From Spirosoma oryzicola (GTDB lineage: Bacteria; Bacteroidota; Bacteroidia; Cytophagales; Spirosomataceae), in assembly GCF_021233055.1 (NCBI RefSeq), contig NZ_CP089538.1:2310501-2374500 (forward strand): a stretch of 64,000 nucleotides of DNA. Reading direction: 5' to 3'. Both the position numbers and the translations under genes were made by a program. The stretch's first letter is position 1. Every line of letters starts with the position of its first letter. Positions 8,689 to 15,042 of the stretch are shown one piece after another. The notes below the pieces were generated by a model. It was not told the DNA's origin and did not search any database. It saw only the letters and a list, made by a program, of their open reading frames with translations.

Positions 8689-9984
8689 ATGCAACCTATG
8701 ACAACAAGCGAACAATTATTTGAGAAAGCAAAAACGCTGATTCCTGGTGGTGTCAACTCACCCGTCCGAGCCTTTCGGGCGGTGGGCGGCTCCCCGGTTT
8801 TTATCAAATCGGCGAAAGGACCGTACCTCTATGACGAAGATGGACGGCAATACATTGAACTGATCAACTCCTGGGGGCCAATGATTTTGGGCCACGCTTT
8901 CGAGCCGGTCGAAAAAGCCGTTCGCGATGCGATTCAGGATTCGTTTTCGTTCGGCGCTCCCACGCGCAAGGAAGTCGAAATGGCCGAGCTGATCACAACG
9001 ATGGTCCCTTCCGTCGAAAAGGTGCGGATGGTCAACTCCGGTACCGAAGCGACGATGGCGGCTATCCGGGTGGCGCGGGGCTTTACCGGTCGGGACAAGA
9101 TTATCAAATTTGAAGGCTGCTACCACGGGCATGGTGACTCGTTTCTGATCGCTGCCGGTAGCGGGGCCATGACGATGGGTATTCCCGATAGTCCCGGTGT
9201 CACGAAAGCGACGGCGGCTGATACGCTTACCGCGCCGTACAACGACCTGGCCGCCGTTGAGAAATTGCTGGAAAACAATCAGAATCAGGTAGCCGCTGTC
9301 ATCCTGGAGCCGGTGGTAGGCAACATGGGTTGTGTACTTCCTCAACCGGGCTTCCTCGAAGGGGTTCGTACCCTCTGCGACAAACACGGCACGTTGTTGA
9401 TTTTCGATGAGGTGATGACGGGCTTCCGACTGGCTAAAGGCGGAGCGCAGGAGCGATTCGGTATTACGCCCGACCTGACGACGATGGGGAAAATTATCGG
9501 CGGAGGTATGCCCGTCGGTGCGTACGGTGGACGCGCTGACATCATGAATGTGGTATCACCTGCCGGACCCGTTTATCAGGCCGGAACGCTTTCGGGTAAC
9601 CCAATTGCCATGTCGGCGGGACTCGCGATGCTGCACCACCTGAACGATCACCCGGAAGTTTATACGCGGCTAGAAGAAATTGGTGCGGCTTTGGTCAACG
9701 GCTTTCAGTCGTCCTTGACAAAGCTGGGTCTGAACTACACGATCAACCACATCGGCTCCATGTTCACCTTGTTTATGACCGAGCGATCGGTAACCAACTT
9801 TACCGAAGCCAAAACGTGCGATCTGCCTTTGTTTGGACGCTATTTCCACGCTATGCTGAAGCGGGGCGTTTATCTGGCTCCTTCGCAGTTTGAAAGCTTA
9901 TTCCTGTCAGTTGCCCTGACCGACGATTTGATCAGCCAGATTATTCAGGCGAACGAAGAAAGCTTGCAGGAGGCATTGGCATGA
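8689..9984 (+). CDS. hemL: glutamate-1-semialdehyde 2,1-aminomutase
   Basis: PLP fold-type I enzyme of 431 residues that converts glutamate-1-semialdehyde to 5-aminolevulinate in the C5 route to tetrapyrroles. Diagnostic segments are the N-terminal LIPGGVNSPVRAF, MVNSGTEATMAAIR, EGCYHGHGD, FDEVMTGFR and MGKIIGGGMPVG, with the cofactor lysine at K268. The length is that of the family. The ATG at 8689 is used; a second in-frame ATG lies three codons later. Its stop overlaps the next start (ATGA), suggesting translational coupling to the HAD hydrolase. Tetrapyrrole supply links it to the siroheme gene cobA nearby. Confidence 0.96.
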   Translation: MQPMTTSEQLFEKAKTLIPGGVNSPVRAFRAVGGSPVFIKSAKGPYLYDEDGRQYIELINSWGPMILGHAFEPVEKAVRDAIQDSFSFGAPTRKEVEMAELITTMVPSVEKVRMVNSGTEATMAAIRVARGFTGRDKIIKFEGCYHGHGDSFLIAAGSGAMTMGIPDSPGVTKATAADTLTAPYNDLAAVEKLLENNQNQVAAVILEPVVGNMGCVLPQPGFLEGVRTLCDKHGTLLIFDEVMTGFRLAKGGAQERFGITPDLTTMGKIIGGGMPVGAYGGRADIMNVVSPAGPVYQAGTLSGNPIAMSAGLAMLHHLNDHPEVYTRLEEIGAALVNGFQSSLTKLGLNYTINHIGSMFTLFMTERSVTNFTEAKTCDLPLFGRYFHAMLKRGVYLAPSQFESLFLSVALTDDLISQIIQANEESLQEALA

Positions 9985-10625
9985 TTGTAAAGGGTGTAAT
10001 TTTTGACTTCGATGGCACATTGGCCGATACGCTACCGCTTTGTATTCGGGCGTTTCGGTCATCCATCGAACCCCGGCTGGGCCGTTCCGTGAGCGATGCG
10101 GAAATCATTGCGACCTTCGGCCCATCCGAGGAGGGAACCATCAAAGCGTTGATTCCCGATGCGTTCGACGAGGGTGTTGCCGCTTACCTAACCCATTATG
10201 AACAGTTCCACGCCGATTACCCGGACCTGTTTTCGGGTGTACAATCGCTGTTGACCGATCTGCAAAGCAAAGACGTTAAACTGGCTTTAGTGACGGGAAA
10301 AGGCCGACACAGTGCGGCTATGTCGCTCAAGTTTTATCAGTTGACTTCATACTTCAGTGCATTTGGGTACGGCGATTTGCAGGTCAACAGCAAAACCGGC
10401 AACATCAACCGGATTCGGGAGGAGTGGCAGTTAGCACCGGAAGAGGTGCTGTACGTTGGCGATGCGCCCAGCGACATTACAGCCTGTCGTCAGGCGGGTG
10501 TGCCGATTGCCGCAGCCGCCTGGGCATCAACGGCGGAGCCTGCTGTGTTGGAACCGCTCAAACCCGACGCTTTGTTTCACTCGGTAGATTCGTTCCGAAC
10601 CTGGTTGTTTGACCGCCTGCCATGA
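9981..10625 (+). CDS. HAD family hydrolase (phosphoglycolate phosphatase-like)
   Basis: This 214-residue protein has the HAD motifs in order: FDFDGTLAD (nucleophile Asp9 and Asp11), VTGKG, and YVGDAPSDITACRQAG. An alpha-helical cap lies between the first two. This is the GphA/beta-phosphoglucomutase-like subclass, so it is a phosphatase of small phosphorylated metabolites; the substrate cannot be read from the sequence. It is coupled to hemL upstream (ATGA) and to the glycosyltransferase downstream (ATGA), forming a three-gene unit. Confidence 0.85.
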   Translation: MIVKGVIFDFDGTLADTLPLCIRAFRSSIEPRLGRSVSDAEIIATFGPSEEGTIKALIPDAFDEGVAAYLTHYEQFHADYPDLFSGVQSLLTDLQSKDVKLALVTGKGRHSAAMSLKFYQLTSYFSAFGYGDLQVNSKTGNINRIREEWQLAPEEVLYVGDAPSDITACRQAGVPIAAAAWASTAEPAVLEPLKPDALFHSVDSFRTWLFDRLP

Positions 10626-11632
10626 TCTTTTTTTCCGTTATCATTCCCGTCTTCAACCGTCCCGACGAACTACGCGAACTGCTGGTAAGTCTGACGAAAC
10701 AGACCTATACGCATTTTGAGGTTGTTGTCGTTGAAGACGGTTCTAAAACCAAAGCGGACGATGTGGTGGCCGCCTTTGCCGATCAACTAACCATTCGATA
10801 CTATTTTAAGGAAAACTCCGGGCAGGGGTTTACGCGCAACGTTGGTTTTGAACGGGCCAACGGTGATTACTTTGTTATCTTCGACTCGGACGCGCTGATC
10901 CCACCGCATTATTTTTCTGTCGTCCATGAACGGCTGGAATCAGACTGGCTCGATGCCTACGGCGGTCCCGATATGGCCCACCCTGACTTTACACCCGTTC
11001 AAAAAGCGATCAGTTACTCGATGACGTCACCGTTCACGACGGGCGGTATTCGGGGCAGCAAAAAGAATCTGGGCGGTACATTTCACCCCCGAAGTTTCAA
11101 CATGGGGTTGTCGCGGAAGGTGTGGGAAACGATTGGCGGGTATAAGCTGAGCCGAATGGGGGAGGACATCGAGTTCGCCATTCGGATCATTGAAAACGGC
11201 TTCAAAACGGGGTTGATCGCCGATGCCTTTATTTACCACAAACGCCGGACAAATTTTGGGCAGTTTTACCGTCAGTTGCGTTTTTTTGGAAGAGCCCGAA
11301 TCAACATTTCGCGCTATTATCCAGGTGAGCTGAAACTTGTTCATACCTTTCCGGCTCTGTTTACCCTGTTTGTGCTCTCTGTACCGGTTTGGGCTCTCAT
11401 CAGTACGGTCCTGTTTCAGTTAGCACTGGGTGTGCTACTGCTATTCGCTGTGCTGGTGCTCGTTGACGCTACGCGTAAAGAAAAGAGTGTACAAATTGGT
11501 TTGTTAAGCGTAAGAGCCGCTTTTACGCAGTTGATTGGCTACGGCGTGGGATTCATCGGGGAGGGTTGGAAAAAACTTCGCGAGCCTAAAACCTTTCGGG
11601 AGACGGGGGCTGGCATCGAGTACCCATCGTGA
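10622..11632 (+). CDS. family 2 glycosyltransferase with C-terminal membrane segments
   Basis: The 336-residue protein begins with the GT-A nucleotide-sugar domain: FSVIIPVFNRPDEL, a DSDA acidic motif at about residues 89-92, and a GGYKLSRMGEDIEF acceptor-side motif. Two or more hydrophobic segments follow (residues ~238-285), anchoring it in the inner membrane. It probably adds a sugar to a lipid-linked or surface glycan; donor and acceptor are unknown. The start overlaps the HAD gene by 4 bp. Confidence 0.85.
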   Translation: MIFFSVIIPVFNRPDELRELLVSLTKQTYTHFEVVVVEDGSKTKADDVVAAFADQLTIRYYFKENSGQGFTRNVGFERANGDYFVIFDSDALIPPHYFSVVHERLESDWLDAYGGPDMAHPDFTPVQKAISYSMTSPFTTGGIRGSKKNLGGTFHPRSFNMGLSRKVWETIGGYKLSRMGEDIEFAIRIIENGFKTGLIADAFIYHKRRTNFGQFYRQLRFFGRARINISRYYPGELKLVHTFPALFTLFVLSVPVWALISTVLFQLALGVLLLFAVLVLVDATRKEKSVQIGLLSVRAAFTQLIGYGVGFIGEGWKKLREPKTFRETGAGIEYPS

Positions 11633-11689
11633 GAATTATATTGTAAATATATAATGCCGATGGGCTACAAAAGTTAAGCCATTGACAAC

Positions 11690-11708
11690 GAAAGCGGAAC
11701 GCTTTTTG
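11690..11708 (+). terminator. probable terminator after the hemL-HAD-GT2 unit
   Basis: AAAGCG-GAA-CGCTTT followed by TTGTT, 57 bp after the GT2 stop. The stem is short (6 bp), so strength is uncertain. Confidence 0.45.
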
Positions 11709-11711
11709 TTC

Positions 11712-11719
11712 TATTTTTG
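11712..11719 (+). promoter_or_regulatory. putative -7 element for the 11744 gene
   Basis: TATTTTTG fully matches TAnnTTTG, 24 bp before the ATG at 11744. No clear -33 TTTG is seen at the right distance; the site follows directly on the terminator at 11690. Confidence 0.45.
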
Positions 11720-11743
11720 AACCTATTGATGCATTAACCCACC

Positions 11744-12097
11744 ATGACAAAGCTTGCGAAACCACCTGGTCAGAAGTTAGTGAAGCGTATGAGTACGCGA
11801 ACAAAGGGCCTGATTGTGGCTCCGCTGGGGCTTTTGTTGCTAAGTGCGGGCCTGTGCGTGTTTAGTCTGGCAGCGCAAGCCAGACAGGATGGCGCTACGT
11901 TTCAGCAGTGGTTTCTGCGAGGTGCTTACAGCCTGATCCTGATCAACGGCGGGTTGTTATTGTTCGGGCAGGCGATTCGGTACCGGGCGCAATTGGATTA
12001 CCGTCGGTTCGTGCGTCGGGAACTGAAAAAGCGGGATCGGGAGTGGTCACGAAACCGCCAGAAACGAAAAACCTCGCCGAATAAGGGCGAGGCTTAG
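11744..12097 (+). CDS. small two-span membrane protein, unrecognised
   Basis: 117 residues. A basic N-terminus (KPPGQKLVKRMSTR) is followed by two hydrophobic segments (GLIVAPLGLLLLSAGLCVFSL and the region around AYSLILINGGLLLFGQAI) and a very basic cytoplasmic tail (RRELKKRDREWSRNRQKRK). I do not recognise the family. It has a plausible own promoter. Its last codons (12072-12092) also encode the stem of a terminator for the gene on the other strand, which constrains the tail sequence. Confidence 0.7.
   Translation: MTKLAKPPGQKLVKRMSTRTKGLIVAPLGLLLLSAGLCVFSLAAQARQDGATFQQWFLRGAYSLILINGGLLLFGQAIRYRAQLDYRRFVRRELKKRDREWSRNRQKRKTSPNKGEA
12065..12095 (-). terminator. terminator of the small basic protein gene, overlapping a CDS end
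   Basis: On the minus strand, CCTCGCC-CTTATTC-GGCGAGG followed by TTTTTCG forms an intrinsic terminator 29 bp past the stop of the 12124-12279 gene. It overlaps the last codons of the plus-strand membrane-protein gene. Confidence 0.7.
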
Positions 12098-12123
12098 TAT
12101 CGTCGGTTCGCGAGTCGGCTCGA

Positions 12124-12279
12124 TTACGCTTCTTTTTTCTCGGCGAACGATGCTTTGATCGCTTCAACGTCTACGTTCTTGATGACCGGCTTACGCAGCA
12201 GTTGTTTGATAGCGTTTGTCTTATTGTTAGCGATGGCCCGGTTCCGGCGACCTTTGCGTTTCAGTTCAGTTACTCCCAT
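12124..12279 (-). CDS. small basic conserved-looking protein, unknown function
   Basis: A 51-residue reading frame: starts MGVTELKRKGRRNRAIANNK, then a hydrophobic/basic middle (KQLLRKPVIKNVDVEAIKASF) and a charged end (AEKKEA). It has a perfect -7 promoter element upstream (12320-12327) and an intrinsic terminator downstream, so it is a complete independent transcription unit. The basic N-terminal half suggests RNA or ribosome binding. I recall similar short proteins in other Bacteroidota, but I cannot name a family; the function is unknown. Confidence 0.75.
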   Translation of the reverse strand: MGVTELKRKGRRNRAIANNKTNAIKQLLRKPVIKNVDVEAIKASFAEKKEA

Positions 12280-12319
12280 GACTATATATTAGTTTTCTTG
12301 CGGTTCGAATTTTGAAGTG

Positions 12320-12327
12320 CAAAATTA
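12320..12327 (-). promoter_or_regulatory. promoter -7 element of the small basic protein gene
   Basis: Minus-strand TAATTTTG, a full match to TAnnTTTG, 40 bp upstream of the ATG. No -33 TTTG is seen at the usual spacing. Confidence 0.55.
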
Positions 12328-12423
12328 CTGTTTTTTTCGACAGAACTTGCAGCTTTGGCGGGATTTTTTGGTGTCGGCCCGTGCACCCGCCTATTTTTAG
12401 TAGAGCGATCAGCAAAGAAAAGG

Positions 12424-12633
12424 CTATAGCTTCTTTAAAAACTCAGTTCGCAGTACGATACTCATACCACCTACCCGGCAATCTACCTCGTCAGGATCGT
12501 CGGTCAGGCGGATTTTCTTGACGGTAGTGCCTCGCTTCAGCGTGGTCGAAGTACCTTTGACTTTTAAGTCTTTGATGAGGGTTACGGTGTCACCATCAGC
12601 CAGACTGTTGCCGTTACTATCTTTTACGTCCAT
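12424..12633 (-). CDS. PhnA/YjdM C-terminal-domain protein
   Basis: The 69-residue protein matches the C-terminal PhnA domain: VKDSNGNSLADGDTVTLIKDLKVKG, then a TLKRGTTVKKIRL strand region and a LRTEFLKKL end. Full-length YjdM/PhnA proteins are about 110 residues with an N-terminal zinc ribbon; that ribbon is absent here and no cysteine pairs lie upstream. The family name (alkylphosphonate utilisation) is historical; the real function is unclear. A -7 element (12660-12667) precedes it. Confidence 0.85.
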   Translation of the reverse strand: MDVKDSNGNSLADGDTVTLIKDLKVKGTSTTLKRGTTVKKIRLTDDPDEVDCRVGGMSIVLRTEFLKKL

Positions 12634-12659
12634 TAGTCAGTACAGTTTAATTAGGGCCA

Positions 12660-12667
12660 CAAAGCTA
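12660..12667 (-). promoter_or_regulatory. promoter -7 element of the PhnA-domain gene
   Basis: Minus-strand TAGCTTTG, a full match to TAnnTTTG, 26 bp upstream of the ATG at 12633. Confidence 0.5.
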
Positions 12668-12726
12668 TGAAGAAGCGGATAAACGACAGCCTCGCGACAA
12701 AGTAGGTAATATTTTATTACGCACAC

Positions 12727-12753
12727 TCCTGTCAATCCTGTTCATCCTGTCTA
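12727..12753. repeat. three 9-bp tandem repeats upstream of hisS
   Basis: TCCTGTCAA, TCCTGTTCA and TCCTGTCTA follow each other directly and end 2 bp before the -7 element of hisS. They may be a regulatory site or a simple-sequence relic. Confidence 0.6.
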
Positions 12754-12754
12754 T

Positions 12755-12762
12755 TAATTTTG
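12755..12762 (+). promoter_or_regulatory. promoter -7 element of hisS
   Basis: TAATTTTG, a full match to TAnnTTTG, ends only 4 bp before the hisS ATG at 12767. The transcript would start at or next to the start codon (leaderless or nearly so), if this box is used. Confidence 0.5.
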
Positions 12763-12766
12763 CGCC

Positions 12767-14131
12767 ATGCAAAAACCAACATTACCCAAAGGAACTCGTG
12801 ATTTCGGGCCGGAGCAGATGCGAAAACGGCAACATATACTTGATACCATTCGTCAAACCTTTCAAAGGTTTGGTTTTCAGCCTTTAGAGACACCTGCTAT
12901 TGAAGAGCTGTCCGTGTTAACGGGTATATATGGAGAAGAAGGAGATAAATTGCTCTATAAAATCAGAAGTAATAAAAGTCTTAGAGATCAATTATCCACT
13001 GATAAGATCGATAAACTGGATCAAGCGTATGACTACTGGCTACCTCAAAAGTCAGAGTTAGGATTGCGTTATGATCTAACTGTTCCGTTTGCACGGTACG
13101 TAGTAATGAACCGTAATAATTTGGCATTCCCATTCAAACGGTATCAGATGCAACCCGTATGGCGGGCCGACCGTCCGCAAAAAGGACGGTATCGAGAGTT
13201 TTACCAATGTGATGCTGACGTCGTTGGTACGGACTCACTACTATGCGAAGCTGAAATTATTCTTATGATCCACGAGGTTTTTAAGAATCTAAGTATCACC
13301 GATTTTACGCTCAAAATGAATAATCGCAAGATTTTGACTGGAATTGCTGAATTGATTGGTGCGCCAGGACAGGAAGGAGCCCTAAGCGTAGCGATTGATA
13401 AACTGGATAAAATAGGCAAGGATAAAGTACTTGACGAACTCCGCGAACGAGGTTTTTCGGAGGACTCTATTAAGAACCTCGATCCGTTATTTTATAAAGA
13501 AACGGCATCAAGTACGCTAGAGAATTGGCTCAATACATCTCTTACTGCTCGTGAGGGAGTTGGAGAGTTAAATGAGATTATCCAACTTGTTAAACAACTT
13601 GGATTAACGGATCATAGCCATATCCAAATAGATGGGAGACTAGCGCGCGGTCTGTCGTACTATACCGGGGCTATTTTCGAAGTAAAAGCCAATGGCGTTT
13701 CCATCGGAAGCGTTAGCGGGGGCGGTCGTTACGATAACCTGACCGGCGCATTCGGGATGCCGGGGCTGTCAGGGGTAGGTATCTCGTTTGGCGTTGACCG
13801 GATCTACGACGTGATGGACGAGCTAAACTTGTTTCCGGCTTCGGCGGGTCAGGGCACGCAGGTACTGATCGTACCATTCGATGCCGAAGCGCGGTCGGTT
13901 GCTTTGCCCTTACTAACTAGATTGCGCAGTGTGGGTATCGCTGCCGAAGCGTATCCGGATCAGGCTAAAGTCAAGAAAATGCTGGATTACGCAAACGCCA
14001 AGTCTATTCCGTTCGTCGTGCTTATTGGCTCGGAAGAAGTGCAAACCGGTCTACTGACGCTTAAAAATATGGTAACGGGCGAACAGCAAAAAGTAGCGGC
14101 TGACGCGCTAATGCAAATAGTCCTTGCCTGA
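12767..14131 (+). CDS. hisS: histidine--tRNA ligase
   Basis: The 454-residue class II aminoacyl-tRNA synthetase charges tRNA-His. The N-terminus PKGTRDFGPEQM, motif 2 RPQKGRYREFYQCDAD, the histidine-binding GLSYYTGAIFEV, motif 3 GVGISFGVDRIYDVM, and a C-terminal anticodon-binding domain (VLIVPFDAEA onward) are all present. Base use changes inside the gene: up to about 13640 it is AT-rich, with codons such as AGA, AGT and TTA, and after that it has the GC-rich codon use of its neighbours. The gene ends in convergence with cobA, with a palindrome between. Confidence 0.97.
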   Translation: MQKPTLPKGTRDFGPEQMRKRQHILDTIRQTFQRFGFQPLETPAIEELSVLTGIYGEEGDKLLYKIRSNKSLRDQLSTDKIDKLDQAYDYWLPQKSELGLRYDLTVPFARYVVMNRNNLAFPFKRYQMQPVWRADRPQKGRYREFYQCDADVVGTDSLLCEAEIILMIHEVFKNLSITDFTLKMNNRKILTGIAELIGAPGQEGALSVAIDKLDKIGKDKVLDELRERGFSEDSIKNLDPLFYKETASSTLENWLNTSLTAREGVGELNEIIQLVKQLGLTDHSHIQIDGRLARGLSYYTGAIFEVKANGVSIGSVSGGGRYDNLTGAFGMPGLSGVGISFGVDRIYDVMDELNLFPASAGQGTQVLIVPFDAEARSVALPLLTRLRSVGIAAEAYPDQAKVKKMLDYANAKSIPFVVLIGSEEVQTGLLTLKNMVTGEQQKVAADALMQIVLA

Positions 14132-14154
14132 TAAAAACTGGAGTCGATTGTGTT

Positions 14155-14184
14155 GTGGTGTCGGTTTCTCAAAACCGACACCAC
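14155..14184. repeat. dispersed GTGGTGTCGGTTT palindrome, copy 2
   Basis: Perfect 13-bp arms (14155-14167 and 14172-14184) around loop CTCA, the complement of the loop in copy 1; so the two copies are in opposite orientation. It lies between the convergent hisS and cobA genes, where it could terminate both. Confidence 0.85.
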
Positions 14185-14207
14185 GACCGATACCGAATGT
14201 TGTATAC

Positions 14208-14972
14208 TTATTTCTGTTGAGCCAGATGTTGGCTGATTGCTTCCGAAACAGCAGTTGTCTGGCCGCTTGGAAGCCCCGCTACTTCACCGATAACGATGAT
14301 TGCCGGGTTACCTACTCCTGATTCGTCGGTCTTCTGAACAATATCCGAAACGCGGCCAAAGACCATCTGCTGATCGGGCAGCGTTCCGTTTTGAATGATC
14401 GCAACGGGTGTTTGAGCTTTACCGCAATCGGCAAAAACAGCCATGATCTCCGCTAGTTTATGCATGCCCATCAGCACGACAACCGTGGCGGAGGATTGAG
14501 CCGCTAGCTGAAGATCCTTGGATAATTGGCCCGCTTTCGTTGTGCCCGTAACCACCCAAAAGCTTTCCGACAAACCACGCGTTGTCAGCGGCACACCCGC
14601 CGAAGCCGGAACCGCATAACTACTGGAAATGCCCGGAATCACGTCGGTTTCAATCCCGCATTGGCGCGCAAATTCAATCTCTTCGTAACCCCGCCCGAAC
14701 ACAAAGGAGTCGCCCCCTTTAAGCCGAACAACGTGACCGTATTGCTGCGCGTAATGCACAATCAGTGGGTTGATATCTTCCTGTACACACGAGTACGCGC
14801 CCCGGCGTTTGCCGACGTATACCTTCAACGCATCCGGGTGACAATAATCAAGCAAGTCGGGATGCACAAGCGCGTCGTACATGACAACGTCTGCCTGCTG
14901 CAAAGCCCGAATGCCTTTGACGGTTATTAAATCAGGATCGCCGGGTCCGGCACCTACAAGGGTTAATTTCAT
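14208..14972 (-). CDS. cobA: uroporphyrinogen-III C-methyltransferase
   Basis: The 254-residue SAM-dependent methyltransferase methylates uroporphyrinogen III at C2 and C7 to give precorrin-2, the precursor of siroheme. It starts KLTLVGAGPGDPDLITVKG and has VRLKGGDSFVFGRG, PGISSSYAVPA and VVLMGMHKL, all typical of SUMT. I chose the ATG at 14972; an upstream extension in frame lacks family similarity. The domains of CysG that oxidise precorrin-2 and insert iron are absent, so these must be elsewhere. It follows the sulfite reductase by 70 bp, fitting cofactor supply for that enzyme. Confidence 0.95.
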   Translation of the reverse strand: MKLTLVGAGPGDPDLITVKGIRALQQADVVMYDALVHPDLLDYCHPDALKVYVGKRRGAYSCVQEDINPLIVHYAQQYGHVVRLKGGDSFVFGRGYEEIEFARQCGIETDVIPGISSSYAVPASAGVPLTTRGLSESFWVVTGTTKAGQLSKDLQLAAQSSATVVVLMGMHKLAEIMAVFADCGKAQTPVAIIQNGTLPDQQMVFGRVSDIVQKTDESGVGNPAIIVIGEVAGLPSGQTTAVSEAISQHLAQQK

Positions 14973-15042
14973 GCGAATGAGTGATACAAGCGGTATGATA
15001 CATCGGACTAGCCATCCTGTACCATACCGCATATCGATAAAT

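Noticed and set aside
8758..9387. Long open antisense frame inside hemL, and similar ones inside GT22, leuS and cysN
   Set aside because: They mirror the codon pattern of the real genes, are rich in Arg/His as expected from antisense of GC-rich coding DNA, and have no promoters or domains.
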